Part shown: positions 1 through 6,972 of the stretch, in pieces
Layout of the letters: each line of letters starts with the position of its first letter
How positions within the stretch are numbered: position 1 is the first letter of the stretch
Assembly: GCA_016292295.1 (NCBI GenBank)
Contig: JADNEJ010000290.1
Coordinates: forward strand, 1 to 9,221
Source of the DNA: Candidatus Thiodictyon intracellulare
Lineage (GTDB): Bacteria; Pseudomonadota; Gammaproteobacteria; Chromatiales; Chromatiaceae
DNA length: 9,221 bases
Reading direction: 5' to 3'
The notes under the pieces: model-generated
The model's input: only the letters and a program-made list of their open reading frames with translations
Told to the model about the DNA's origin: nothing
The model's database searches: none
Program-made: the position numbers and the translations under genes

Positions 1-1
1 A

Positions 2-109
2 TTTGACGGGTTTCGCAAAGCCTGCGCAGACTTCTTCAGCAACCCGGGTGAGTACTAGGGCGACTTGCGCTCCTTGCTAACGGAGAATTTTGCAATAACC
101 GGTCGGTGA
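2..109 (+). pseudogene. Transposase C-terminal remnant (IS630-like), interrupted by a stop
   Basis: The frame from base 2 to the TGA at 107-109 reads as the tail of a DDE transposase. It has a phenylalanine-rich FRKACADFF stretch, then a LRSLLTENF stretch near the end, a pattern I associate with IS630-family C-termini. A TAG at 56-58 interrupts the frame where Trp (TGG) or Gln (CAG) would fit; either is one transition away. Only about 35 codons are inside the window, so the rest of the element lies to the left. The gene cannot give a full-length product without readthrough. The IS family is judged by eye only. Confidence 0.62.
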
Positions 110-122
110 GGAAACCGAAAAT

Positions 123-150
123 TTAGCATTAGCCGATTAGCATTAGCCGA
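123..150. repeat. Two perfect tandem copies of TTAGCATTAGCCGA
   Basis: Bases 123-136 and 137-150 are identical 14-mers placed head to tail just after the transposase remnant. The core CATTAGCCG recurs in inverted orientation at 5202-5210, on the far side of the gene cluster. This may be a duplicated insertion-sequence end or a binding site; the sequence alone does not decide. Confidence 0.75.
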
Positions 151-192
151 GTATGCTCAACAAACCCCGAGACACTGGTTAGTCACCTTCCG

Positions 193-210
193 CCGGGCCA
201 ATAAGCCCGG
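193..210. other. GC-rich hairpin
   Basis: CCGGGC (193-198) pairs with GCCCGG (205-210) around a six-base loop. There is no T-run on either side, so it is not a standard intrinsic terminator. It could still slow transcription out of the insertion-sequence remnant or out of the operon. Confidence 0.35.
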
Positions 211-311
211 GGCTGTGTGTATAAGCTGGCTTGATGACATTGATCGACCGACGAATTCCTGCGTCTTCGACTCTTTAGGGGATACATATTCCGTGACACC
301 AGAACACCCCT

Positions 312-330
312 ACATTGCCTTCGGCAATGT
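312..330 (-). terminator. Possible terminator hairpin after the hisD-like gene
   Basis: ACATTGCC (312-319) and GGCAATGT (323-330) form a perfect eight-base stem with a three-base loop, beginning eight bases past the stop codon of the minus-strand hisD-like gene. Its position suits the end of the operon. No U-tract follows in the minus-strand transcript, so Rho-independent termination is not assured; it may instead protect the 3' end. Confidence 0.42.
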
Positions 331-338
331 CGCTTGAC

Positions 339-1640
339 TCACAAGCTCCGCTCGCTTATTGCCATGGCATGTGCTGCGAAGCCCTCATACTCAGCGAATT
401 GCCGAGCCACAGGGCTGATTTGCGTATAACCTCGCTGAGACACATAGCCAATCGACGAGCGTTTTAGGTAATCATGGACCGTCACCGCCGAGAAAGATCT
501 CGCAAAGCCCCCGGTCGGGAGAATCGCATTCACACCCAAGCTGAAATTCCCGACAGTGATGGGGGTGAACTTACCCAACAGGATCTCGCCCGCGTTCTTG
601 ATGTCCCCGAGGATCGACATCAGGTCGTCCACCAGTACTTCCAAGTGCTCCGGGGCGAACTCATTGACGAAGGCAATTGATTCATCCAACGACGGCGTAA
701 GTACGATACCACCGTATCCCGATAAGACCGTCTCGCAATACTCGCGGCGCTTCGGCGGCAACTTCGACACCAGTTCCGGAAGGATTTTGGCAACCCCCTC
801 GGCGACCTTGCGCTCATGCGTCACCATCAGAGCGGTAGAGTCAGGTCCGTGCTCCGCCTCGATGAGTAGGTCGAGTGCTGCGATCCGGCGATCTGCATTG
901 CCGTCGCAGAGAATGATCGACTCGCTGGGACCGGCCGGCGTACCGGGGTCAACGACACCATACAGGATGCGCTTCGCGGCCGAAACATAGCTGTTGCCCG
1001 GGCCCAAGGTCTTCGCAACGCGCGGCAGTGTCTGAGTTCCATACGCCAGAGCAGCAATGGCTTGAGCACCGCCGACTCGATAGACGTCTTTCAACCCGCA
1101 AATCCTTGCCGCGTATAGCGTGGCGGGATCGACCAAGCCGTCGGGCCGCGGCGGCGTACAGACGGCGACACGTGGGACGCCCGCAATCTGCGCCGGGATA
1201 CCCAGCATCAACATCACCGACGGAAACGAGCCCTTGCCGCTCGGGACATAGAGACCCACCGACGTAATCGGAGTTACCTTCTCGCCGGCAAAAATTCCCG
1301 GCGCGATCTCCACGAACCACATTTCCTCAGGCAACTGTGCCTGATGGTACCGGCGAATATTCTCTGCCGAATAATCGATCACCGCCTTGATCGACTCATC
1401 GAGCGACGCAATAGCGGCATCGGCCTCCGCGTCGGAGACACGCAGTCCTTTGGCGCGCAGGTCCGCGCCATCGAACTCCAACGTATGCTTGAATAAGGCG
1501 TCGTCCCCCGAAGCCTTGACGGCCTCGATGATGGGTAACACCGTGTCGGCCAACCTGGAAATGTCAGCCTCGGATCGGCGGCACAGGGCGCGGCGATCCG
1601 CATCCGACATTTCATCGAGGATAAAACGATTGATCTTCAT
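339..1640 (-). CDS. hisD: HisD-family dehydrogenase (histidinol dehydrogenase paralogue)
   Basis: This 433-residue protein matches the HisD family along its whole length. HisD enzymes are zinc-dependent and oxidise L-histidinol to histidine in two NAD steps. The symbol marks the family, not a proven role. The nucleotide-binding region is clear (YRVGGAQAIAALAYGT, about 187-202), as is GPGNSYV (213-219). The catalytic pair is present (E331-H332 in APEHLEVL), as are E419 and H424 near the C-terminus. Two residues differ at zinc-ligand positions: E261 replaces the usual Gln in the AEHG motif, whose H264 is kept, and N365 replaces the usual Asp. A372 stands where histidinol dehydrogenases normally have His before LPT. 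This points to a paralogue with another substrate. The ATG overlaps the preceding gene's stop as ATGA, implying translational coupling, and a GAGAG sits seven bases upstream. It is the last gene of the minus-strand operon. Confidence 0.85.
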   Translation of the reverse strand: MKINRFILDEMSDADRRALCRRSEADISRLADTVLPIIEAVKASGDDALFKHTLEFDGADLRAKGLRVSDAEADAAIASLDESIKAVIDYSAENIRRYHQAQLPEEMWFVEIAPGIFAGEKVTPITSVGLYVPSGKGSFPSVMLMLGIPAQIAGVPRVAVCTPPRPDGLVDPATLYAARICGLKDVYRVGGAQAIAALAYGTQTLPRVAKTLGPGNSYVSAAKRILYGVVDPGTPAGPSESIILCDGNADRRIAALDLLIEAEHGPDSTALMVTHERKVAEGVAKILPELVSKLPPKRREYCETVLSGYGGIVLTPSLDESIAFVNEFAPEHLEVLVDDLMSILGDIKNAGEILLGKFTPITVGNFSLGVNAILPTGGFARSFSAVTVHDYLKRSSIGYVSQRGYTQISPVARQFAEYEGFAAHAMAISERSL

Positions 1641-2110
1641 GAGCGAACTCTCGCAGCATTTGCGATGCTGGTTAAGTAATAGCGAATCTTATCAACGCGG
1701 GGGAGCAAGGTCTCTTGCTTTTCGCGCGGATCTCCCGGGCCAGACAGGCCGCTCGCGAGAGCGTTTGTGTATGCTCGGCATGCGATGCTCAGTTGCTCGG
1801 CAACCTCTCCCACATCGCGTTCTTGAGCAAGCAGGGCTATGTCCAGCAGCATGTCGCCCGCAGACTCCGCATCACCACAGCGGTCAAACTGCGTCTTAGC
1901 GTGAGTGTAGAGCAACTTGGCTCACACGAGGTTGTCTTGAGCGTGCCTCCCGGCAAGCAAAAACAGGTTCGCAGCCACGTCGGCATCTGAAAACACCGTA
2001 CGCTTCGTGGCCTCTTCATAGTAACGCGAGGCTTCATCCGCCTTTCCCTCTTGAGCGGCGGCCCCGGCTCACTCGACCCGTTTTTCCACTGTCGTGCGGT
2101 GATCTGACAT
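1637..2110 (-). pseudogene. Small helical-repeat (TPR-like) gene with two in-frame TGA codons
   Basis: Reading from the ATG at 2108-2110 gives a continuous 158-codon frame interrupted only by TGA at codon 14 (2069-2071) and codon 63 (1922-1924). The sense sequence on both sides is coherent, rich in Ala, Glu and Leu. Segments such as EASRYYEEA and the stretch after codon 66 (LLYTHAKTQFDRCGDAESAG) look like TPR-type helical hairpins. Each TGA is one transition from TGG (Trp) or CGA (Arg). The start lies three bases after the hisC stop, with AAAGG just upstream, and the stop overlaps the hisD-like start. Spacing on both sides is therefore that of a real operon gene. A 92-residue fragment could still start at TTG 1913-1915. 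Trp is encoded by TGG in the neighbouring hisD-like gene, so a changed genetic code is unlikely. I do not recognise a specific family. Confidence 0.65.
1654..1670 (-). other. Short hairpin ahead of the hisD-like start
   Basis: CAGCAT (1654-1659) and ATGCTG (1665-1670) pair perfectly around five bases. On the minus-strand mRNA this places a stem just upstream of the GAGAG ribosome-binding site of the hisD-like gene, inside the end of the preceding reading frame. It may influence coupling between the two genes, but a six-base stem could also be chance. Confidence 0.25.
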
Positions 2111-2113
2111 GGC

Positions 2114-3192
2114 TCAACCTTTCGCAAAATCAGTTGTATCCAGGGTGTTTAGAAAGGCCGCTTGGAACCTGGCGAGTTGTTCGGTGACCGGTATTGCAAT
2201 CCGCATCGCACTGCTCAGCCTAGGATAGGACAGCGGGGCTACGAGCACACCGCGCGCCCGCAGCATCTCAACCGCACGGTCTCGCTGGGCCAATTCAATC
2301 AGCAGAAAATTGGCCGCCGATAGGAAAGACTTCACACCGCTACCGTCCAGAAACTTGAGCATTGTCGGCTTGGACTCGCTCAGTATGGCCCGAACGTACC
2401 CTCGCATACTGGAAAGGTTGGACAGGTGAGCAATCGCGCCACTGATGGCGAACGCGTTGACATCGAAAGGCAGACGGAGTTTGCGCAACTGTCGAATGAT
2501 GTCGGGGTGCGCCACGATGTGGCCAAACCGCAAGCCCGTCAAGCCGAACGCCTTGGAGAAGGTGCGAGTGATGATGACATTGGGGTGATCCGCGAGCAGC
2601 GATACGGCCGTAGTTCCGGCATATTCATAGTATGCCTCATCGACGATCAGCGGCACATCCGGTGCGGTGCCGTCCACTACCCGTACCGACTCCAGTGGAA
2701 TAAGTGTTCCAGTCGGATTGTTAGGATTGATCACGACACACAGACGAGGCCGCTCGGCCAGTGCCGCGATAAAGTGTTCGGCACTGAACGAAAAATCGCC
2801 TTCCAACGGCACGTACCGTATGCTGGCACCCAAGGTCCGGGCAACGTGGGCATAGATCGGAAATGCGGGTCGATGACCTGCAACTGGTCTCCCGGCGAAA
2901 GGAATGCCCGCAGGATCAGCTGTATCGCGTGATCCGACCCGTTGGTCACGAGCAGGTTCGAGGTTGGAAGCCCAACGTAATCCGCCAACAGCAGGTAGAT
3001 CAGCAAATCGTCGGGGTAGGCGGAAAAGCGATCTGACTCAATTAAGCGCAGAATGGTTTCACGCACATGCGGCGGGGCTGCCATCACGCTCTCGCTCAAG
3101 TCCAGGCGGAGAAAGGTCGCCCGATTCATCCCGCCCGATAACATCGGGAACTCCTGGGCGCGGTTAACGAAAGGACTTACTGCTGGGATCAT
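2114..3192 (-). pseudogene. hisC: HisC-family PLP aminotransferase broken by a one-base frameshift
   Basis: Two overlapping frames together make one 359-residue HisC-type fold-I aminotransferase, the family that converts imidazole-acetol phosphate to histidinol phosphate. The first frame runs from ATG 3190-3192 to about 2860 and carries SAYPDD and TNGSDHAIQL. The second begins at about 2857 and carries INPNNPTG, VDEAYYEYAG and TRTFSKAFGL. In reconstructed numbering the PLP lysine is K214, with N159, D185 and Y188 also in place. Restoring one base, for example C in the CC at 2859-2860, gives DPHF-P-IYAHVARTLGAS, as expected for this family. No standard slippery heptamer is present, so a mutation or sequencing error is likelier than programmed shifting. 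The usual Glu after NGSD is His (NGSDH). The gene starts 34 bases after the HAD fusion stop and ends three bases before the next ATG. The symbol marks the family only. Confidence 0.8.
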
Positions 3193-3226
3193 GATTGTCC
3201 GTTACTAAATTGAATAGATGCGCACG

Positions 3227-5146
3227 TCATGACAGAGTACCTTTCACCCCAGGGGGTACGCCGCGACGAAACGGGTTGGGCAGGAAGGCTTCGGCAATCG
3301 CAGTGCCGAGACCGCAAAACACACCGCGCCAGGTCTCATCAGGTGATACGGGACGACGCACGTGGATCATAATGCTTGCAGCAAGGCCGCCGGCCAGACC
3401 ATCGACGAAATCATCCAGATCCTCAGATCGCAACGTGCCGAGAACATTCTGTCCTACCAGAATACGGCGGCGCAGTTCGCTATAAGATTCGCCGAAGGGT
3501 ACGAAGGACCAGAACTTTCTCCCCTCGACGCTCACGGCGACACCCACGGCCAGGTCTTGCAGGTCAGCAGCGGTATGGATATTGCTGCCGGCGCCGTCGG
3601 TCCCCTGCAAGGTCATACGGATGACCAGCAGTTCCAACAGGGCGCGGCCCATGACTAGAGCCGCGTCCTCGAACAACACATGAGACGAGGCAAGCACCGA
3701 AGCGGTAAATGACAGCCGCAGGGAGAATCCGGCATGATCAGCAAGCGCGAGCAGTAGATCGCCAAAGCCCTCGTGGCATATGGAGGGACCTACTTGCAGA
3801 TGAATAGCGGAAGGCTGGCGCCGCGAAAAATCGACGGACAATGAGACCTCGCTCTCGGCGGTGCGTCGCGTCACTTCGCAGAAGTCAATGCCGACGCTGC
3901 GCACGGACAGTTCTCCGAGTAGGCGAATATTCTCCTTGATGTCGAGGGGCGGCGGCGCGAGCACAGCGCGTACCGGTGAATAGATCCGGCTCAGGCAGAT
4001 GCCTACGGCCCGAAACACGCCCTCCCAGGTATGATGCGGGTCCTCTGCGCTACAGATCGTGACATCGATCTGCGCCTGGAGACCTTGAGCGAGTCCACTG
4101 AGTAATTCTTGAAGCGCTACGCCGTTTGGCAATTGCTCACAACGCAGCGGCAGAAACCAATCCAGGGCGACGTCGCCTTGAGCCCCGATACGCAAGCCGC
4201 TGGTGGGAGAACAGAGGTGGATCAAGACCTCTGCACTACCGTCGTCAATCATGCCGAGACAGGCCGCGCTGGTATCCTTGGCAGGGATGCGGCGCAATGC
4301 CTCACCGAAGAACTTGCCAGCGGCCAAAAAATTATTGTTGTTCCAGGAGAGCTTGATGGTAGTGCCAAGACGCCAGGCGACATGCTCGACCATATGGCTT
4401 ACAAACTCATTGAGCGTGATAATTTCCTTGACCCGGACGTCGCCGAATATCAACTCGCAGATATTTTCCGTGAAGCTCGAATAGACCTGATGGCAGCCCG
4501 TCGCCTCCAGCACACTCGCGGATGCGCTGCCCGTGGCGACACCGATCGTCTGACAAGCAGCTGCAATCCCGGCAGTCGCTCCAAGAACGGAGTCTTCGAC
4601 GACAACGCAACGGGCAGCAGCGACGCCGAGTTGTTTGGCCGCATAAAGGTAAGGGTCGGGTGCCGGCTTCTTCCTGATGGCGGGCTCGTCATTGCCGACG
4701 ATAACCGCAAAACGATCGAGAAGTCCGCAGTTTTTCAATATTGCGACGGTCTGGGACCGCGGATTGTTGGAAACAACCGCACAGGGCAGGTTACGCCAAG
4801 ACAGGTCGTCGAGTATCTGCCGAATTCCCGGATTGATCGGAAATACCGAAGTCAAGCGCAGGGACAAATAGTCGTTGCACATTGCCTCCGCATCGTCCAT
4901 GGGGATCGATGCTCCCAAGGTGCCGTTTAGATACATCACTATCTCCCGCCAGTAAACCGAGGATTCGAGCGGGAATACTGACTTCAAGAAATCCGCATCG
5001 ACCGTGCGCTCCAGGTCGTGGCGTAACTGTAGCAAATGATGCGTGATTTGAATCGCGAAGGACAGGGAATCGATGAGCACGCCATCCATATCCCACAATA
5101 GAGCACTGGTTGAGTCTGGCAAGAGGATCCGATTGCAAAGATTCAT
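3227..5146 (-). CDS. HAD phosphatase fused to two divergent HisB-like dehydratase domains
   Basis: This is a 639-residue protein if started at ATG 5144-5146. That start is preferred over an in-frame GTG at 5168-5170, because the GTG lies inside a perfect inverted repeat and the ATG has AGG nine bases upstream. Residues 15-230 form a complete subfamily-I HAD phosphatase resembling beta-phosphoglucomutase, with D19-M-D21, S126, K160 in KKPAPDPY and E184-D185. Residues about 240-390 and 420-622 each align with imidazoleglycerol-phosphate dehydratase. The first copy keeps FVSHM (H251) and H371-H372-x-x-E375, but its usual HHTVED position reads NNNFLA (270-275). The second copy keeps RRTAES (427-432) and H489 with E493-D494, but has D603-E604 and R607 where HHxxE is expected. 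It may be a bifunctional dehydratase-phosphatase analogous to E. coli HisNB, or a metal-free relative. It is first in the operon, 34 bases before the hisC-like gene. Alignments were made by eye; the HAD call is firmer than the function of the other domains. Confidence 0.8.
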   Translation of the reverse strand: MNLCNRILLPDSTSALLWDMDGVLIDSLSFAIQITHHLLQLRHDLERTVDADFLKSVFPLESSVYWREIVMYLNGTLGASIPMDDAEAMCNDYLSLRLTSVFPINPGIRQILDDLSWRNLPCAVVSNNPRSQTVAILKNCGLLDRFAVIVGNDEPAIRKKPAPDPYLYAAKQLGVAAARCVVVEDSVLGATAGIAAACQTIGVATGSASASVLEATGCHQVYSSFTENICELIFGDVRVKEIITLNEFVSHMVEHVAWRLGTTIKLSWNNNNFLAAGKFFGEALRRIPAKDTSAACLGMIDDGSAEVLIHLCSPTSGLRIGAQGDVALDWFLPLRCEQLPNGVALQELLSGLAQGLQAQIDVTICSAEDPHHTWEGVFRAVGICLSRIYSPVRAVLAPPPLDIKENIRLLGELSVRSVGIDFCEVTRRTAESEVSLSVDFSRRQPSAIHLQVGPSICHEGFGDLLLALADHAGFSLRLSFTASVLASSHVLFEDAALVMGRALLELLVIRMTLQGTDGAGSNIHTAADLQDLAVGVAVSVEGRKFWSFVPFGESYSELRRRILVGQNVLGTLRSEDLDDFVDGLAGGLAASIMIHVRRPVSPDETWRGVFCGLGTAIAEAFLPNPFRRGVPPGVKGTLS

Positions 5147-5164
5147 CTCTTGGGGCCTGCGGTA

Positions 5165-5190
5165 AAGCACTCGGGCGTCGTAGAGTGCTT
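5165..5190 (-). promoter_or_regulatory. Perfect inverted repeat in the operon leader
   Basis: AAGCACTC (5165-5172) and GAGTGCTT (5183-5190) are exact inverted copies separated by ten bases, starting 18 bases upstream of the preferred ATG. Such a dyad could be an operator for a dimeric regulator or an mRNA hairpin that controls ribosome access. No T-run follows it, so it is not a plain terminator. Confidence 0.5.
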
Positions 5191-5201
5191 AGCTAGAAAA
5201 A

Positions 5202-5210
5202 CGGCTAATG
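5202..5210 (-). repeat. Inverted copy of the left-flank CATTAGCCG core
   Basis: Bases 5202-5210 (CGGCTAATG) are the exact reverse complement of the core of both 14-mers at 123-150. Allowing one mismatch, the match extends to 12 bases (TA, then G or T, then CATTAGCCG). The four-gene cluster thus lies between inverted copies, as in a mobile element, but nine exact bases are weak evidence. Confidence 0.35.
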
Positions 5211-5236
5211 ATATCATGTAGCCCATTACCTGAGCA
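5208..5236 (-). promoter_or_regulatory. Possible sigma-70 promoter for the HAD/hisC/hisD cluster
   Basis: On the minus strand a TATCAT (plus-strand 5208-5213) matches the -10 consensus at five of six bases. It lies 17 bases downstream of TGCTCA (5231-5236), a poor -35 with three of six matches. The -10 sits in a ten-base palindrome, ATGATATCAT (5208-5217), which may itself be a binding site. Transcription from here would include the inverted repeat at 5165-5190 in the leader. Confidence 0.3.
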
Positions 5237-5352
5237 TGAGCGAAGCGACCTGCCGGCCTCGGCGCCGGGTTGCGCCAGCATCGGCGCGGGCCCGACAGCC
5301 GCCCGCACCCGGGACTGCAGCGTGAGTTCGGGTCCGCAAGGCACACCCTACG
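5237..5352. other. GC-rich spacer downstream of cysS
   Basis: This stretch returns to the high GC of the housekeeping region, in contrast to the cluster on its left, so the composition boundary lies at about 5200-5240. I find no gene. Short complementary CCCG/CGGG runs occur, but there is no convincing intrinsic terminator with a T-tract for cysS. Confidence 0.4.
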
Positions 5353-6747
5353 TCAAGCTCGGCGCCAGGTGGTGCCGCCCGGGTTGTCCTCCAGCACGAT
5401 GCCGGCGTCGCTCAGTTTATCGCGAATGCGGTCCGCATCCTCCCACTGCTTGGCCTTGCGGGCGGCGATGCGCTCGGCAACTAGCTCCTCAATGCGTGCG
5501 TCAGTCAGCGCGCCCTCACCGGCATCCGCATCCGCGCAGCCCCGCAGGTAGGCATCCGCATCCCCCTGCACGATGCCCAGCACCTCGCCCAATAAACGCA
5601 GTTGCGCCCCCAGACCCGCCGCGGCGGCCTCATCCTGGGGTCGCACCCGATTGATCTCGCGCACCAGGTCGAAGAGCACCGCCAGCGCCACAGGGGTGTT
5701 GAAGTCATCGTCCATGGCGGCGGTGAAGCGCTCGCTGAAGGTCTCCCCACCCACCGGCGCGGCGTCCGGTAGGCCGCGCAGTGCCATGTAGAGGCGGGTC
5801 AGAGCGGCGCGGGCGTTGTTGAGGTGCTCATCGTCGTAGTTGAGCGGGCTGCGGTAGTGACTGGTGAGGATGAAGAGCCGCACCTCCTCGGGCCGGTAAC
5901 GCGCGAGTATCTCGCGCACGGTGAAGAAGTTGCCCAGGGACTTGGACATCTTCTCTTCGTTCACCCGCACGAAGCCGTTGTGCATCCAAACATTGACGAA
6001 GGGCTCGCCGGTGGCCCCCTCGGACTGAGCGATCTCGTTCTCGTGGTGGGGGAACTGCAGGTCCGCCCCGCCGCCGTGCAGATCGAAATGATTGCCCAGG
6101 CAGCAGGTGGACATGGCGGAGCACTCGATGTGCCAGCCGGGGCGGCCCGGCCCCCAAGGCGAGTCCCACGAGGGCTCACCGGGCTTGGCTTTCTTCCACA
6201 GAACGAAATCCAGCGGGTCATGCTTGGACTCGCCCACCTCGACCCGCGCTCCAGCGCGCAGGTCCGTCGGGTCCTTGCCGGAAAGTTTGCCGTAGCTGGG
6301 GAAGGCGCTGACCGAGTAGTAGACGTCCCCATTGTCCGCGGCGTAGGCCAGGCCCCGCGCAATCAGGGTTCCGATCATCGCCAGGATCTCGGGGATGTGG
6401 GCCGTGGCGCGGGGCTCGGAGGTGGGCGCCAGGCAGCTCAGGGCGACCGAGTCCTCGTGCATGGCGGCGATGAAGCGCGCGGTCAGTGCCGTGAAGGGCT
6501 CGCCCCCCTCCTGGGCGCGGCGTAGGATCTTGTCGTCGATGTCCGTGATGTTGCGGACATAATTGACCCGATAGCCCAGGTGGCGCAGGTAGCGGCAGGC
6601 GACGTCGAAGACCACCATGACCCGGGCGTGGCCCAGGTGGCAGAGGTCATAGACGGTCATGCCGCAGACATAGATCCCGACCTGACCGGGCACAAGCGGG
6701 GTGAAGGGCGCCTTTTCACGGGTCAGGCTGTTATAGATCTCAAGCAT
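5353..6747 (-). CDS. cysS: Cysteine--tRNA ligase
   Basis: CysS charges tRNA-Cys with cysteine in the cytoplasm using ATP; it is a class I synthetase and normally essential. The 464-residue length is typical. The HIGH-type signature is HLGH (37-40), and KMSKS is at 266-270. The structural zinc ligands C28, C209, H234 and E238 fall at the same numbers as in the E. coli enzyme. NITDIDDKI (66-74), PGWHIECS (203-210) and the closing TTWRR are also family hallmarks. The ATG at 6745-6747 is chosen because the protein then starts [10 protein letters not shown], as in known CysS. The frame stays open upstream to 7248, but that extension overlaps ppiB and has no family similarity. No strong ribosome-binding site precedes the ATG. 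It is divergent from ppiB, as in E. coli. Confidence 0.97.
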   Translation of the reverse strand: MLEIYNSLTREKAPFTPLVPGQVGIYVCGMTVYDLCHLGHARVMVVFDVACRYLRHLGYRVNYVRNITDIDDKILRRAQEGGEPFTALTARFIAAMHEDSVALSCLAPTSEPRATAHIPEILAMIGTLIARGLAYAADNGDVYYSVSAFPSYGKLSGKDPTDLRAGARVEVGESKHDPLDFVLWKKAKPGEPSWDSPWGPGRPGWHIECSAMSTCCLGNHFDLHGGGADLQFPHHENEIAQSEGATGEPFVNVWMHNGFVRVNEEKMSKSLGNFFTVREILARYRPEEVRLFILTSHYRSPLNYDDEHLNNARAALTRLYMALRGLPDAAPVGGETFSERFTAAMDDDFNTPVALAVLFDLVREINRVRPQDEAAAAGLGAQLRLLGEVLGIVQGDADAYLRGCADADAGEGALTDARIEELVAERIAARKAKQWEDADRIRDKLSDAGIVLEDNPGGTTWRRA

Positions 6748-6972
6748 CGCAACGCATTCCGGGTAGAAGGTTCGGTCCGCACCCGGGCCCCGGGACGGCT
6801 GTAGCCCATCATGGTAACAAAGCCGGTTGTGGGCGCATGCGAAGAATCCGCTCCGCCGCATAGCACCGCCCGGCTTTGCGGGCCCCGACAAAGCCCGTAA
6901 CATGGCCGCCATGCCAACTGCACGACCGGCGGATCGGCCGCAGCGCGGCCCTGGGACGCCACTGGAGACCCC
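6748..6972. promoter_or_regulatory. Divergent cysS/ppiB intergenic region
   Basis: This 225-base region must hold promoters for leftward cysS and rightward ppiB. I see no clear -35/-10 pair in either direction. It contains an inverted repeat, GGCTTTG (6872-6878) with CAAAGCC (6889-6895), around a ten-base GC-rich loop. Two CCCGGG hexamers lie at 6782-6787 and 6789-6794. GGAG at 6964-6967 is the ppiB ribosome-binding site, five bases from its ATG. Confidence 0.5.

Larger units (their letters stand above)
110..338. other. Non-coding stretch between transposase remnant and hisD-like gene
   Basis: No convincing coding frame was found here on either strand. One hand-counted line (241-300) is about 47% GC, well below the right-hand flank. 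It holds the tandem 14-mer at 123-150, a GC-rich hairpin at 193-210 and a hairpin at 312-330, listed separately. It is probably insertion-sequence debris plus the downstream region of the minus-strand operon. Confidence 0.5.

Noticed and set aside
123..150. CRISPR-like repeat
   Set aside because: There are only two copies with no spacers between them and no cas gene in the window.
1637..2110. TGA recoded as Trp, or selenocysteine
   Set aside because: TGG encodes Trp in the adjacent hisD-like gene and TGA serves as a normal stop for hisD, hisC, the HAD fusion and cysS. No selenocysteine-type stem was seen after either TGA.
4109..4930. 273-codon plus-strand open frame
   Set aside because: It is antisense to the HAD/HisB-like fusion, whose domains are clear, and it has no recognisable protein motifs.
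5824..6525. 233-codon plus-strand open frame inside cysS
   Set aside because: It is the complement of the highly conserved cysS coding sequence; long antisense frames are expected in high-GC genes.
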